Assembly: GCA_000349905.1 (NCBI GenBank)
Contig: KB722750.1
Location: 19,079-83,078, forward strand
Direction: 5' to 3'
Length of the DNA: 64,000 nucleotides
Origin: Volvariella volvacea V23
Taxonomy: Eukaryota > Basidiomycota > Agaricomycetes > Agaricales > Pluteaceae
The notes beneath the pieces were generated by a model. The model had not been told where the DNA came from. It did not search any database and saw nothing but the letters and a program-made list of their open reading frames with translations. Both the position numbers and the translations under genes were made by a program. Below, one piece after another: positions 1 through 11,345 of the stretch. How positions within the stretch are numbered: position 1 is the stretch's first letter; every line of letters begins with the position of its first letter.

Positions 1-1254
1 AGGTGGCTGATATCCTTGGTAAAGATATTGAGAAGATATTGCAATTCTCATAATCTAATGGGCTGATAGCTCTGTATTTCAATATGTCTACTAAATTTTT
101 ATAATACTAATATATATTAGCCATTTTCCAGTGTGTAACCTTTATGTATTTTCTTTTTCTTTTTTTTTGTTAAACAAAATTGCCATGTTTTAATAGTCTA
201 TCAAAGCAATAATGCTCTTGACTTAGAAAACAAGCTAAATAACATTATTCTAGTGATACTGCTATGATATTTGTACTCAAATCACTGGTCATTACTACTC
301 TTTTCTATCTGCTCCATCTATTTTTGCATTTGATCTTGAGAATTTGTTGAGGAAAAAGCGAATACTCAGATTCTATTCCCAAGTGAAGAATAGTAAGTAA
401 AGGGTATGAGTAAAGAGGCTAGCTCGTAGTCGCTTACCTATTCCCAAGCGAAGAATCTTTAAAGCTGGGGAATAGGTGGCGAGAGCAGTACAGTATATAT
501 ACTACTTGAAGATAAATAAAGATAAATAAAGGGATATAATCTCTCTGGTGGAGAGAAGTGGGGGGGTAAGAATGAAAGTATCAAGGTGGGAGTCCTGAGC
601 AAAGAATGTAGCGCACAGACCAGAAGGATGCGTAAGCTAGATCGGCATGTACGCATAAGTCCGAGTCATGTGCAGTCAATGTGGGAATGGACGGAGTCAT
701 ATGAAGTCATAGGTGATCTTCTGACTCAACACATGCTCATCTAGAACATGATCGAATCATCGGATGCAATAAAGAACAAAGGGTATACCATATATAAAAA
801 ATGGAGACGGGTAGAGTGAGAATGGGGATAATTGATGTGGGTATAGGATATGGATGAACAGAAAGGTGAGGTGATATGTATTAGGTAGTGAAGATATAAT
901 AGAGAAAAGGAAATGGTGAAGATGCTTGGTTGGCATCTGAAAGATGGTGTAGACACTTGGTCGGTGTCTAGAGGTTGAGTGTTTTAGAGGTTGGGCATTT
1001 TATGTCAAGGGCTCTTATGAGCCCTGACAGAATTGTTCTTGTATTATTAACTCATTATATATTTTGTATATAATTATTTTACTTGCAGCATTATTCAAAA
1101 TAGCAAAATGTATTTTCACAATGAGTTTCAACCCACAATAGACATGTATAATACTATTAATTATTAGGAATACATATATTATTATAATAATCAGGCTGGA
1201 ATTTACTAGTTAGTAAAAAATTAAAAGGTCAGATAGTATACAACTTACTATATT
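1..1254. other. AT-rich stretch without a recognisable gene
   Basis: This AT-rich DNA precedes a transposase relic. It holds a short repeated motif (373-391 and 438-456, 18 of 19 bases identical), an inverted repeat (436-445 with 468-477) and a hairpin at 1008-1025. The reading frames here are low-complexity and no protein family was recognised. It may be the eroded end of the adjacent transposon, but no terminal repeat was found to prove it. Confidence 0.4.
1008..1025. repeat. Perfect 7-bp hairpin
   Basis: AGGGCTC at 1008-1014 is the exact reverse complement of GAGCCCT at 1019-1025, with a TTAT loop. It sits between the AT-rich flank and the transposase relic and could be a transcript-end or transposon-end structure. 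Nothing else in the sequence assigns it a function. Confidence 0.4.
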
Positions 1255-1257
1255 TCA

Positions 1258-2713
1258 GGTAGACTTAATTCTGGACTTGGATATGCCAGGTGCCAGCCAT
1301 GGCCCACAGTTCAAAGTCAGTTTCCTCAAGAACAGTGATTCAAACAATGGACAGGAGATGATTCTAAAGCCCTCATGAAGGTAATGATTATTCGTTTTCG
1401 GGTTCTATTTGTTATTTATACCTTTCCTAGGTCTTTTTACCTGCACTTGTTGAAAATGTACCTGACAATATGATTTGTGCTTTGCGTTATTTCCTCAACT
1501 TTTGCTATCTCGCTCGACGTTCAGTATTCACAGAGAAAACCCTGGACTCAATGGAACGGTGCCTGGCCCAGTTTCACAAGTACCGCAAAGTGTTTCGGGT
1601 GGTAGGTGTTCAACCAACTGGATTTTCGTTGCCACGTCAGCATTCACTTGTCCACTATCGCTGGCTCATTGAGCAATATGGAGCCCCCAATGGGCTTTGT
1701 TCCTCGATAACAGAGTCTCGACATATAACCGCTGTCAAGCAACCATGGCACCGTTCCAACCACTTCAATTCTCTCAGTCAAATGCTCCTCACCAACCAGT
1801 GCCTTGACAAACTCATGGCACTCCAGAACCACCTCGTCGATCATGGACTCCTCCCACTATCACATAGCCTTCCCCAAATCATGGTTAGCACAGGTGAAGA
1901 CGACAACGACAACGACGAGGGACTGACGGACGACGTTGTAGCTGGCAATGTTGTGCTGGCACAAAAGCGAGGTAGGTTCTTGATTGTTTCCTGTATCCCT
2001 CGCACTAATCGTCTGTAACAGTGATGCACCTACCCCAAGACATAAGTCGGCTTGCCATAGTGTTGGAGTTGCCTCACCTTCCCATTCTACTACAGCGATT
2101 CCTCTACAATCAACAGTCTCAGGCTATAGGTCCTTTGACATCCAATGATGTACCATTGGATCAGTGTCTTCCATTGCCTGGACAAATGAAGATATCCGGT
2201 TTTCCATCAGCAATGGCAACCTACCTTGCGACGAGTGACGAATGTGGACTGTCGGGCATGCGTCGGGAGATCATTTGAGCTACAGCATCATGGCGCAATA
2301 CAGGGCCACGCTACGATTGTGCCTATGTCGTAGAGGACCAAGAGGAGGTCGGTTTCCGCGGCATGAGTGTCATCCAGGTGTTGTGCTTCTTTTCATTCAC
2401 CTATGACCATATTCTCTACCCATGTGCCTATATACGATGGTTCAAGAAGGTATCAACCATCCCCGATCGGTTACTTGGCCTCTGGCAAGTAGAAGCTGAG
2501 AGATTGAATGCTCGGGGTGGTGGTGATGAGGTTCACTCGATAGTTCACTTAGATTCCATGTTGCGTGCTGCCCACCTTATACCCAACTTTGGGTCATCTC
2601 GCATTCCAGTCAATTTCTCTTATCAGTCCACACTGAGTACCTTCGAAAATTTCTTCATCAATAACTACATTGATCATCATTCACACGAATTGATTAGCTA
2701 CAGCTCTGTGTAA
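1258..2713 (+). pseudogene. Plavaka-type transposase relic (C-terminal part)
   Basis: The translated segments follow, in order, blocks I know from basidiomycete Plavaka transposases: a DMPGASHGPQF block near 1285, FKQWTGDDSKALMK (from 1339), a long NFCYLARR...GFSLPRQHSLVHY block (1470-1680), GLCSSITESRHI, an FPSAMATYLATSD block (about 2200), GFRGMSVIQVL (2355) and a final HLDSMLRAAHLIP...DHHSHELI block ending at 2713. Introns fit at 1381-1430 and 1972-2021 and join the frames. At least two in-frame stops remain, TGA at 1336-1338 and TGA at 2276-2278, both where related proteins carry Arg or Gly, so CGA-to-TGA transitions are plausible. The N-terminal part and the transposon ends are missing or unrecognisable. 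This is a dead element fragment. Confidence 0.8.
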
Positions 2714-2943
2714 TCTATGTCTTGACTATCTACATTGAATGAGTTTGAGTTTCGATCGCTGGCATTGTACTAATTGCTAGAATACCTAGGGCTAGGACTC
2801 GCTGGCTCTCTAGTTGTTCTAGCCCCTCTAGAAGGTCCGACGGATTGCTGATGAGTGCAGTGGTGGTCGTAGACTCGGCATTTCGTTCACGGCACGTCTT
2901 GGGTTGCACAAACGTCCTGGAGGTTAGCCTCGTGGGAAACGAC

Positions 2944-4212
2944 ATGGACCCTCTTTCTCGCCTTCCAGTCGAACTCCTCGAGCACATCGTGGGCTTTTTC
3001 TGGCATTCCAACGACGCCGCATCGCTCTCCGCATGTTCGCTGGTGTCGCGCCAACTCCTCTCAGTCTCGCGTTCCTACCGATTCTCCTCCATCCAGGTCA
3101 CTTGGGGGCGGGACACCAACAAGCTCCAGGATCTGGCGCGGCTGCTCCACCACTCACCCGATAGCCTGCCATCCTACATTCGCTCCTTCACCTTCCTCTA
3201 CCGCATCCTTGGCATTAACAGACCACAGCGGGTTGCAGACGCAGGTGCAGACCTCTCAGCCATCCTCTCTCAGCTTCCCAATCTGGAGTGTCTCAAGCTC
3301 AAATCCGTCGAACTCGAACTCTGGGACGCCCTCCCAGACGTCCTCAAGCGCAGCGTGCTATCCGTGTTCCGTTTGCCCTCGCTCCGCAGTATTGCTCTTA
3401 ATGGGTTCAAGCACATCCCGGCCAGCGTGTTCGACTCTACGACAATCAGACGCATGCACCTCTGCAGATGCGAGTTTGCGATGGACGTGGACGAAAATCA
3501 GGGTGTTCTAGCTCCTACGTCCCTTGAAGAGCTTCGACTCGATACCGCAATGACGAATAAACAATCGCTGGAGCGTATGATTACGTTCTTCGTGTATCCC
3601 TTCTCTTCTGTCAAAATCTCCGACCTGAAGCACCTCTCCCTCCGCCTGAGACATGGCAACGAAAATCTCGATGTTATGCACCTCTTCTCTCACTGCCGAC
3701 ACTCCTTGGAGTCCCTCGATCTCGAAGCTGGTGAGCATATTAGTATCTATTTACATATCTCCACCAGACCCCACTTATCGCTGTTCGAGGCAGATTCGCT
3801 CACGAATTTCAGTCTCGAAGGGATGACCAAGCTCAGAAACATCCATCTGAGCATCGTCTCGCCTGTTTGGACACCTCCATTGTTCCCGGACGAGGACCAC
3901 GAAAACCTCCCTATCCCCTCCCTCGTCGCCATCCTCTTAACTATACCCGCTACATGTGTACTGGACGTGATATTTGGCATCTTCATCAACATTTCTTCCC
4001 AAGTGGCGTACAGAGGCCAGGAATTGCGACCTTTGGACGAGGCGCTTACGTCTCTCGTTCACACCGGGGTTGTCCAGCGGATCGAAGTGCTTTGCTCAAA
4101 GGGTGTGGTAGATCCAGCGCTCGTGAGGCCATGTCTTGCGAGGTGCGACGGGACGGGGAGGCTGAGGATAAGCGTCGCCCCGGAGACCACCCGTATATTC
4201 TCCAGCTTTTAA
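2944..4212 (+). CDS. F-box protein with leucine-rich C-terminal region
   Basis: The ATG at 2944 puts a canonical F-box at the very N-terminus (residues about 4-45: LPVELLEHIVGFFW, then SACSLVSRQLLSVSRSYRF), as in fungal F-box/LRR-like proteins, which recruit targets to SCF ubiquitin ligases through Skp1. An earlier in-frame ATG at 2851 would add 31 residues without a recognisable domain, so it is less likely. After the F-box come irregular leucine-rich repeats (LSQLPNLECLKLKSVEL, SLEELRLDTAM, SLESLDLEA, KLRNIHLSI). A 63-base in-frame intron at 3731-3793 is likely: it starts GTGAGC and ends GGCAG, a related intron lies at the same point in the 8.0 kb pseudogene copy, and its removal gives LEA-DSLTNFSL. 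Without splicing the frame encodes 422 residues. The target is unknown. It lies 1.1 kb upstream of the first GH43 gene. Confidence 0.8.
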   Translation: MDPLSRLPVELLEHIVGFFWHSNDAASLSACSLVSRQLLSVSRSYRFSSIQVTWGRDTNKLQDLARLLHHSPDSLPSYIRSFTFLYRILGINRPQRVADAGADLSAILSQLPNLECLKLKSVELELWDALPDVLKRSVLSVFRLPSLRSIALNGFKHIPASVFDSTTIRRMHLCRCEFAMDVDENQGVLAPTSLEELRLDTAMTNKQSLERMITFFVYPFSSVKISDLKHLSLRLRHGNENLDVMHLFSHCRHSLESLDLEAGEHISIYLHISTRPHLSLFEADSLTNFSLEGMTKLRNIHLSIVSPVWTPPLFPDEDHENLPIPSLVAILLTIPATCVLDVIFGIFINISSQVAYRGQELRPLDEALTSLVHTGVVQRIEVLCSKGVVDPALVRPCLARCDGTGRLRISVAPETTRIFSSF

Positions 4213-5289
4213 TGTTTCTGTAATTCAGTGTCTCTATGTTCGTTTAGTGCAGCTGTGGAACTGAGCTCTCCAACAAGCGGATAACACCTGGGAATGCTTG
4301 TCGCAATCACACTCTTATCCATCCAGATCGTGATTTGTTCCTCGCTATATTGTTCGCATTGAGCCACGATAGCGTGGAAGGAAATGAACCTCGAATGTCG
4401 GGAGTTGGGTGTCAAGGAACTAAAGATCCAGTGTCCCACTGTGACGAGCTCGTACCAGTTACTATTCTATGTCACCTCAGATCCTTGGAGAAGAGAACGG
4501 ACCAATGGGCCGACTGGGATCGAGCATCAAGCGCCGGAGATGCTATGGAGAAATTGATTGATCAGGGATTAGGTTTTAGAGTGGGGTCTCCCACTAGAGA
4601 GATATTTCGAGCTTTTGTTTCCCTTCGTTGGTGATCGCAGCAGGTAGGTTAAGATACTAGCTCTCAAAGCCCCTACGATGGCAACCCATGGTGCCGCCTC
4701 CAATCCTAGAGCGTGCGTCCTCTTCACCGGGTTTGTATCGGCCTTGAGGAGACTTTGGTGACGCGAGTGCCAGTGCTTCCACAAACCCTTTAGAATGCGG
4801 ATCACGGACTGTCACCTGCAATTAGTGTATGTCAAGCATTGGTCAGGAGCTCTTCGCTACGATCTGGTTTAACATTTGGGGACCTGTCAGTGGAACGATG
4901 TTTCGCGTTCCCCTTTTGCGTTGGTCATTTGGTCAGATGGAGTGCTGTTAATCACTCCCATGACTTTGCACTGTGGATATATATTGTGCTGTTTTATGCT
5001 TAACAGGTGGAGTACGGAGTGTGTGGAATAGGTCTATGTGTATTGTGCTGCAGTCGTCAAAGGTGTGAGAATACCGGAAACACTTCGTCAGATCATAGAT
5101 GCTCACTTCACATGGAAATAACAGGACGAATGCACATGACATCGCTGCTTGACCCAACTTCTTAGGATTCTTCCGGACAGAAGCATCAGTTAAATGCCCT
5201 CGGGTTAGGGTGGGATAGTGCTCAGATATAGGACACTCGGTCCTAGCTTCCGCTAATTGGAAAGACAATTATTCTGTCCCACTCTCCTA
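4213..5289. other. Intergenic, no gene recognised
   Basis: This region lies between the F-box gene and GH43 copy 1. Its reading frames are short and lack recognisable domains or paralogues in the window. The right end is the promoter of the GH43 gene. The upstream block shared by copies 3-5 was not found here. Confidence 0.4.
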
Positions 5290-5298
5290 TAATAAAAG
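5290..5298 (+). promoter_or_regulatory. TATA box of GH43 copy 1
   Basis: TAATAAAAG lies 47 bases before the ATG at 5337. Copy 2 has the same variant at the same distance. Copies 3-5 use TATAAAAG. Confidence 0.6.
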
Positions 5299-5336
5299 GC
5301 CTACGCACCAGCCAAAGTGTATGCAAGCTAGTTACA

Positions 5337-7383
5337 ATGCACACGCTCTCACTTCTTGTATCCTTGGCATTACCACTTGCTGTCCTTTCACAGTCTTGTT
5401 ATGACACATGTGGTGGCTTAGGATGGACCGGTCAGTGCCACCACATCGCATTTATGTTACCTCACCAACTCCCTCATAGGCTCTACAACATGCACATCCG
5501 GGTAATGTCTATTCTGGTTGCGCAGGAGTGTCAGTTTCTCATAGTGAACATAGGTGTACCTGCGTTTACCTGAACGAATGTGAGCTTCTTTTTTACACGA
5601 CTCCTTGATACCGTCGACATATCAGAATATAGACATCTCTCAGGTGGATATTGTATTATGTGGGTTGCTATCTTGTCTGACGCTGTTTCAGTGTCTGCCG
5701 GCATCAGGAAAGTACACAAATCCAATTAAAGAGCCCAACGGATCCGACCCGTTCATGGTAAGTGCGTCATTAGTTCGTTATAAACAAGTTTTGAGCAAAG
5801 AATTTCTAGGTTTATTCCAATGGGTATTATTGTAATCACTCATGCCACCGTTACTCAATGCATGGCTGAAGTCCTCGATAGATCTCATGACCACCACGTG
5901 GACCAACATCCAAATTACACGTGCCACCACCATTAACGGCTTGAAGACAGCTACCCCTAAAGTTGTCTATTCTGAGAGCACTCCGGATAGGTGCTGCAAT
6001 TGGTGTAAGTGCGCATTTACCATGCAGTCCCCCCGTTATAATGTGTGATTATAGGGGCACCAGAAATTCATTGGTACGTTGACATGGTCCACTCTAATCT
6101 AACGATTCTCACATGCTTTTCAGGCAACCAAAGGAGGGAGCATGGTACATGTCAGTACAGTTGCGGCAGCAGTTAATGTATGGCATTGGTGTTCTAACAC
6201 GTCCACTACTCGTACAGCTATTACTCTGCTGGCCCCCGGGACGCCTGGGAAAGGGCTCATGCCTTGAAGGGCTCTTCGGCCGATATTTGGAACTCGACGT
6301 GGACTTATGCAGGTTCGCCCTTTCTGCTTTGCTCAAATAGTCCTGACGTGATTCAACCCCACAAACTTCAGGTGCACCTGCACCCCCTAATCGTTCAAAC
6401 ACATCCCTCATCATCGATGGAACCGTTCTGGTCCTGAACGATGTTCGATACTTTGTCTTTTCGTCCTGGGATACCGGAGTTACCGGATGTCAGTCAATCC
6501 GATCAACTTTATTCTATATTTCTGACGTCGTTTTGTAATGCAGTCCAATGCTTGTTCCTAAGGTCGGTCTCCTAGTTATCACTGATACCACCATATGGGA
6601 TTTTTAAGCAAACACATACTATGCAGTAAAATGACTAGTGCGACAACGTTAGGAGATGCTACAAAGATCTCTTGTCCAGACAAGCCTTGGGAGCAGATCG
6701 GTAATAACGTTCAGGAAGGACCAGGTACGAGAATCATCCTCTTATATTCCATGAATTAGACCAGTCAATAATCTACACGCCCCTAGCCGTACTCCAGCGC
6801 GGTAACCGTACTTGGATCGTGTACTCGGCGTCCTTCTGCTCGGGAACTGGGTACAAACTCGGCCGCCTTGAACTCACTGGATCAGATCCATTGCTCGCAA
6901 GCTCCTGGACCAAGTATGAAAATCCGATCTTCACATCGGGTAATGGGTACGTAGTTCAGTTATCCAGTAATCGATGACGGGGTGCTGACGATGCGCTATG
7001 ATGCAGACTCTACCAGGTGACATACCTTCCATTATCTTTCCGTGCACGTAAAACCCTAACGTGTTTTGGATGTATGACAGCCTGGACATAATGGATTCTT
7101 CAAGAGCCCATCGGGTGCTCAGATTTACAACGTAGGTATCAATCCTGCAAATGTATGGCTACTCATATGAACGCCGCAATTGCTAGGTTTTCCATGCAAA
7201 TCACGAGTCACCAGGAAAGTGCGACGGCTCACGATTCACAAATGTTGCACTGTAAGTGTGCCCGAGGTAGTTTGTTACGATAAGGCTTAGATTAAAACGC
7301 ACAGTGTTTATTGGAATGCGGATGGCACACCCAACTTGGGATCGCCTCCCGCGCTTTCAAGCAACCTTACCGAGCCTTGGTAG
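5337..7383 (+). CDS. Secreted CBM1-GH43 arabinanase/arabinofuranosidase, copy 1
   Basis: This is a secreted glycoside hydrolase family 43 enzyme, expected to release arabinose from arabinan or arabinoxylan outside the cell. A signal peptide (about 19 residues, ending AVLSQS) is followed by a family 1 cellulose-binding module, a very short linker and a five-bladed GH43 catalytic domain. The three GH43 acids are visible: Asp in NGSDPFM (base), Asp in IIDGTVL (pKa modulator) and Glu in VQEGP (acid). First exons are 5337-5430, 5480-5501, 5554-5579, 5633-5643 (11 bases) and 5692-5757; many further introns of about 50 bases follow, and a frame stays open to TAG at 7381-7383. The CBM1 is odd: it has extra Cys residues (SCYDTCGG, SGCTCVY), the second terminal aromatic is Ile (NEYISQC), and only about four residues (ASGK) link it to the enzyme. 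The catalytic part is closest to copy 2 (GPRD-WERAHALKG, APAPPNR). The substrate is inferred from the family. Confidence 0.85.
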
Positions 7384-7710
7384 ACTGTTGTCTGCACCAC
7401 TGTGAATCACAGCTCAGTCTTTGTTACTCGAATTAAATGAAATTACTAGTCCCACCTTATCTGTGCTTATTGTATGGAGTCAGAGCTAGATTGCGAGCAC
7501 CTCTATTGAGCAAAATGCAAGCAAAATTCCCATTGCTTTGCATTAGTCATTTTCTCCCCACTCCATTGCCATTGCACTCTTTATGCTCTTATGACGGACC
7601 CTTAAAGTCGTTGAATGAATCTACTTTCATACTCCGGTCAGGGAAAGGAATAGACGGAGATAGTCGAGTGCGCCTCCCATATACTACCACCATCTCGAGC
7701 ATCTTGAAGC

Positions 7711-8926
7711 ATGACAACCCATTCTCCTGTCCTAGTGGAGCTCCAGAAGCACATTCTGGGCTATCTCTGGTACTCCAATGGTGCTGCAGCTCTTTCTGCC
7801 TGCACCCTGGTTTCGCACTGCTTCCTCTCAATCTCCCATTCATACAGGTTCTCGATCCTGGTCGCTTGTAAGCACGAGGACACCAACAAGCTTCGCGTAT
7901 TGTCAAAGCTGCTCTTAAACTCACTGGATATGTTAGGATCGTATGTCCGCTCATTCGTTTTCTTGGATCATCGGCTTCGGACATCGAGGCCCAGCGACAA
8001 ATCCTTGGAGTACGAAAGCCCATGGACCACTATTGACGAAAGTGAGGACCTATCAGTGGTTCTCTCAAGCTTAACCAATTTAAAGTATATTTAACTTTGG
8101 TCGACCCAACGCCAACTGTGGGATACCTTCTCAGACATCCTTATGCGCAGCTTAGCGTCCGTACTCCACACTTCATTCCACACTATTGCCCTTAGTGGCA
8201 TTAAGCAAATTCCAGCCAGCCTCTTTAGCTTCACGGCGATTAAGAGGATGGACCTGTCTAAATGCAGCTCTAACATGGATACTGGTGAAAATCGGATTGC
8301 TCCAACCCAAACACCTCTTGAAGAGCTTCGGCTTGATGCTGCGTTTATTGATGGACGACCACTCAGGCTCGAAGGTTAACCATTCATTCAACTCTTTCTT
8401 CATCCTTTCTCCCCCTTTCAAATTTTAAACTTACAGCGTCTCCACCTCTGATTACAAGATGGAAAGGAAAACCCTGATATCATGCGACTTATTTCCAAAT
8501 GTCGACAGTCGCTTGAATCTCTTGATTGCAACACTTATTCCACTGTTGGTGAGTATTTTATATACTTTATCCACAGCATCTCTAATCTCTCAAACATACA
8601 GGTACCTTAACCCTCTTTGGTTTCGAAAGAATGCCAAAACTCAAGCGCATTAGTCTGCACATTAGTTTACTCCCCAGATCGTCCCTTCGCTCGTTGCTCT
8701 TTTTCGCACAATGCCCCCTACATGTTTGCTAGAGTTAATTTGCTTTCGTATAGTCGGAAGTCTCTTCTTCCAGGGCGCCCCAAGCGCTCAAGATTGGCGG
8801 GATATGGATGATGCTTTGGCCTCTCTTGTTGACACTGGAGCTGTTGAAAGGATTGAGATAGCTCTTTTGGGATATTGGTACAGGCTTTTTGGATTCCATG
8901 AGGGAGTCATTTCGGAGGTGCAATGA
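7711..8926 (+). pseudogene. F-box protein pseudogene, paralogue of the 2944-4212 gene
   Basis: The frame beginning at 7711 encodes a clear copy of the upstream F-box protein (LQKHILGYLWYSNGAAALSA, SISHSYRFS, IALSGIKQIPASLF, LEELRLDAA). It carries in-frame stops at 8092-8094, 8377-8379 and 8449-8451; the last (TGA) lies where the intact paralogue has an Arg codon. An intron GTGAGT...ACAG near 8539-8601 matches the position of the proposed intron in the intact gene. Beyond it, the frame shifts and roughly 25 residues are missing before the conserved tail (DALASLVDTGAVERIEI, about 8810-8860). The copy is dead. Its position right after GH43 copy 1 suggests an F-box plus GH43 segment was duplicated together. 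Confidence 0.8.
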
Positions 8927-9168
8927 GACGGGGCGAATGAGGCTGCACACAGACAGCAGCGGTTGAGGAAGCTTCTAACACTTCGGTTGTTCGACGTATT
9001 CATCGCAGCGTTCCACGTCATTATTAATTCGATATCGGGGATTTCCACCAATATAATTCCCCACACACTCTGATTTGCTCTGTATCACTCAAGGTAGTGA
9101 AATGCAATGGGTGCAACAATTCCAGCTGCGTGAAATAATACAAACAAGTGTATAAAGTCCAATACCAT

Positions 9169-11298
9169 TTACCAAGGCTCAGCCAAGTCACTTGTGAGTG
9201 GGGGAGGTGACCCCAAGTTAGGCGTACCATCCGAGTTCCAATTGACCCTACGTAATCCAAATTAAGCGTGTATGGTAAAAGAACCGACTTGGAGGACTTA
9301 CGGTGCAACGTTTGTGTAACGTGAGCCGTCACACTGTCCTGGTGAGTTATGGTTTGCGTGATAGACCTAGGAACGATAACGTTGATATGAGCAACTTAAT
9401 GCTAATACGGTGGATACCAAATGAACACATACGTTATACACGTTATTTCCTGAAGGTCCAGTGAAGAAACCGTTATGTCCAGGCTGTCAAGCATATTAGG
9501 AACTAAAGGTACCGGAGAAAATCTAAGAAATGTCACCTGATAGTTTCTGTTATTACCAGTCATCAGTATGACGTCTCAGGACCATCAACAATTCCATCAC
9601 ATACCCATTAGCCGATGTGAAGATCGGGCTTCCAAACTTGGTCCAGGAGCTTGTAAGTAGTGGATTAGATCCAGTGAGTTCGAGACGGCCGAGTTTGTAG
9701 CCGGTTCCTGAGCAAAAGGATGCAGAATATACGACCCAAGTACGGTTACCGTGATAGAGTGCGGCTAGATAAGGTTGACGAGTTGAGGCTGTCACTAACT
9801 TGCGACATGGGGTGTAGGAGGGTACACGTACCTGGACCTTCCTGTACTTTGTTACCGACTTGCTCCCAAGACAGATCTGGACAAGAGATCCTAGTGGCAT
9901 TCCCTAGCGTTGTGGCACTAGTCATTTCGCTGCATGGTGAGCGTCAGTTTATCAGTGACTTGTTACAGCTAGTTGACCAACCTAATGAACAAGCATTGAC
10001 CTATATTTCCAAGCGTATCGAAAATATGTCGGAAATGTCGTCGATTTTGAGTAAAGTGACTAACCTCCAGTGTCCCAAGACGAGAAGATGAAGTAGCGGA
10101 CATTATTGCGGATCAGAACCGTTCCATCAATGATGAGGGATGCAACATCACGATTTGGGGGTGCAGGTGCGCCTATATCGCCGTACATGCACATATTTGA
10201 GATTTTTCTGACAATAATAACAAAGCGAGGACAAACCTGCGTAGGTCCATGTTGAGGCCCAAATGTCAGTCGAAGAGCCCTTCAGAGCATGAGCTCTCTC
10301 CCATGAATCACGGGGACCAGCAGAGTAATAGCTGCGCAGATCAGTATCAAAACAACAATCTCATAGGTGAGTTCGTGCATGACTATACTGACATGTACCA
10401 CGCTCCTTCCCTTGGTTGCCTGGAAAACATACGAGTGTGAAGACCGTTGAATTGGAGTTGTCGCATGAACATACCAGTGAATTTCTGGGGCCCCTGGTCA
10501 TAGCACGACATGAAAAATAGATCGTATGTAAGATATCCAATGTACATACACCAGTTGCAACATCTGTCAGGAGTGCTTTGATTGTAGACCACCTTGGGCG
10601 TAGCTGTCTTCAATCCGTTGATAGTAGTAGCACGTGTGATTTGGATGTTGGTCCACGTCGTCGTCAAGAGATCTATCGAGGACCTGAGCTATGCTACCAG
10701 CGACGGTGAAACGAGTACATACAGTAATATCCATTGGACCAAACCTAACGACATTAGGTTAAGAGCGTGTTCATACTCAAAGACTGCAGTACTCGCCATG
10801 AATGGGTCGGATCCATTGGGCTCTTTGATTGGATTTCTGTACGTGCCTGTTGAGGTTGGAGGTCTAGTTGTCGTTGTCGCTGATGCCGTTGTCGTCGAGG
10901 TTGGGCCTGTAGTTGCTGATGACGGGACACACTGCAACACATCAGAAAGGAACTGCAGTAATGCGTACAATGGCATATACCTGTGAGTACCCTGTGTACT
11001 GGCGTGTCAGGATCGCAACAAGTCTAAGCAAAAAATGGTACGCACATTGGTTCTGGAAAACGCAGGTGAACCTGAAATTCACGGTGAAAACTCAACACTG
11101 ATTTACGAATGAATTAGATATTACCCAGACACGCATGTTGTAGGGCCTGTTGACGATGAAATTGGTGAGAGGTGGTGCAAGCGTGATGAGGCAATACTGA
11201 CCAGTCCATCCATCGCCACCACATTGGCCCCAACCAGACTGCTGTGCGAGAACGGTAAGCGGTAATACCAAGAGCCCAAGAAGTGATAGCAAGTGCAT
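9169..11298 (-). CDS. Secreted CBM1-GH43 arabinanase/arabinofuranosidase, copy 2
   Basis: This is the only copy on the minus strand. It starts at ATG 11298, in the same context (GCAATGCAC) as the other copies; an in-frame ATG nine bases earlier is less likely. A signal peptide ending TVLAQQ leads into a canonical CBM1 (WGQCGGDGWTG ... NQWYSQCVP), a Ser/Thr/Pro linker of about 30 residues and a GH43 domain with all three acids (NGSDPFM, IIDGTVL, VQEGP). The CBM1 is split by four introns, with an 11-base micro-exon at 10981-10991. The intron after NGSDPFM starts with GC (GCGAGT at 10796) instead of GT; the other copies have GT here. The stop is TAA at 9169-9171. Sequence groups it with copy 1. 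No stop or frameshift was seen along the spliced frame. Confidence 0.85.
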
Positions 11299-11336
11299 TG
11301 CGACCAACTTGCAGCTAGCAAAATTGGGTATAGAGG

Positions 11337-11345
11337 CTTTTATTA
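11337..11345 (-). promoter_or_regulatory. TATA box of GH43 copy 2
   Basis: TAATAAAAG on the minus strand lies 47 bases before the ATG at 11298, the same variant and spacing as copy 1. Confidence 0.55.

Noticed and set aside
459..956. Minus-strand frames rich in Ser, Leu and Tyr near the left end
   Set aside because: Low-complexity translation of purine-rich DNA; no domain.
3731..3767. A 37-base intron in the F-box gene ending at the first CAG
   Set aside because: It would shift the frame away from conserved leucine-rich sequence; the 63-base choice ending at 3793 keeps the frame.
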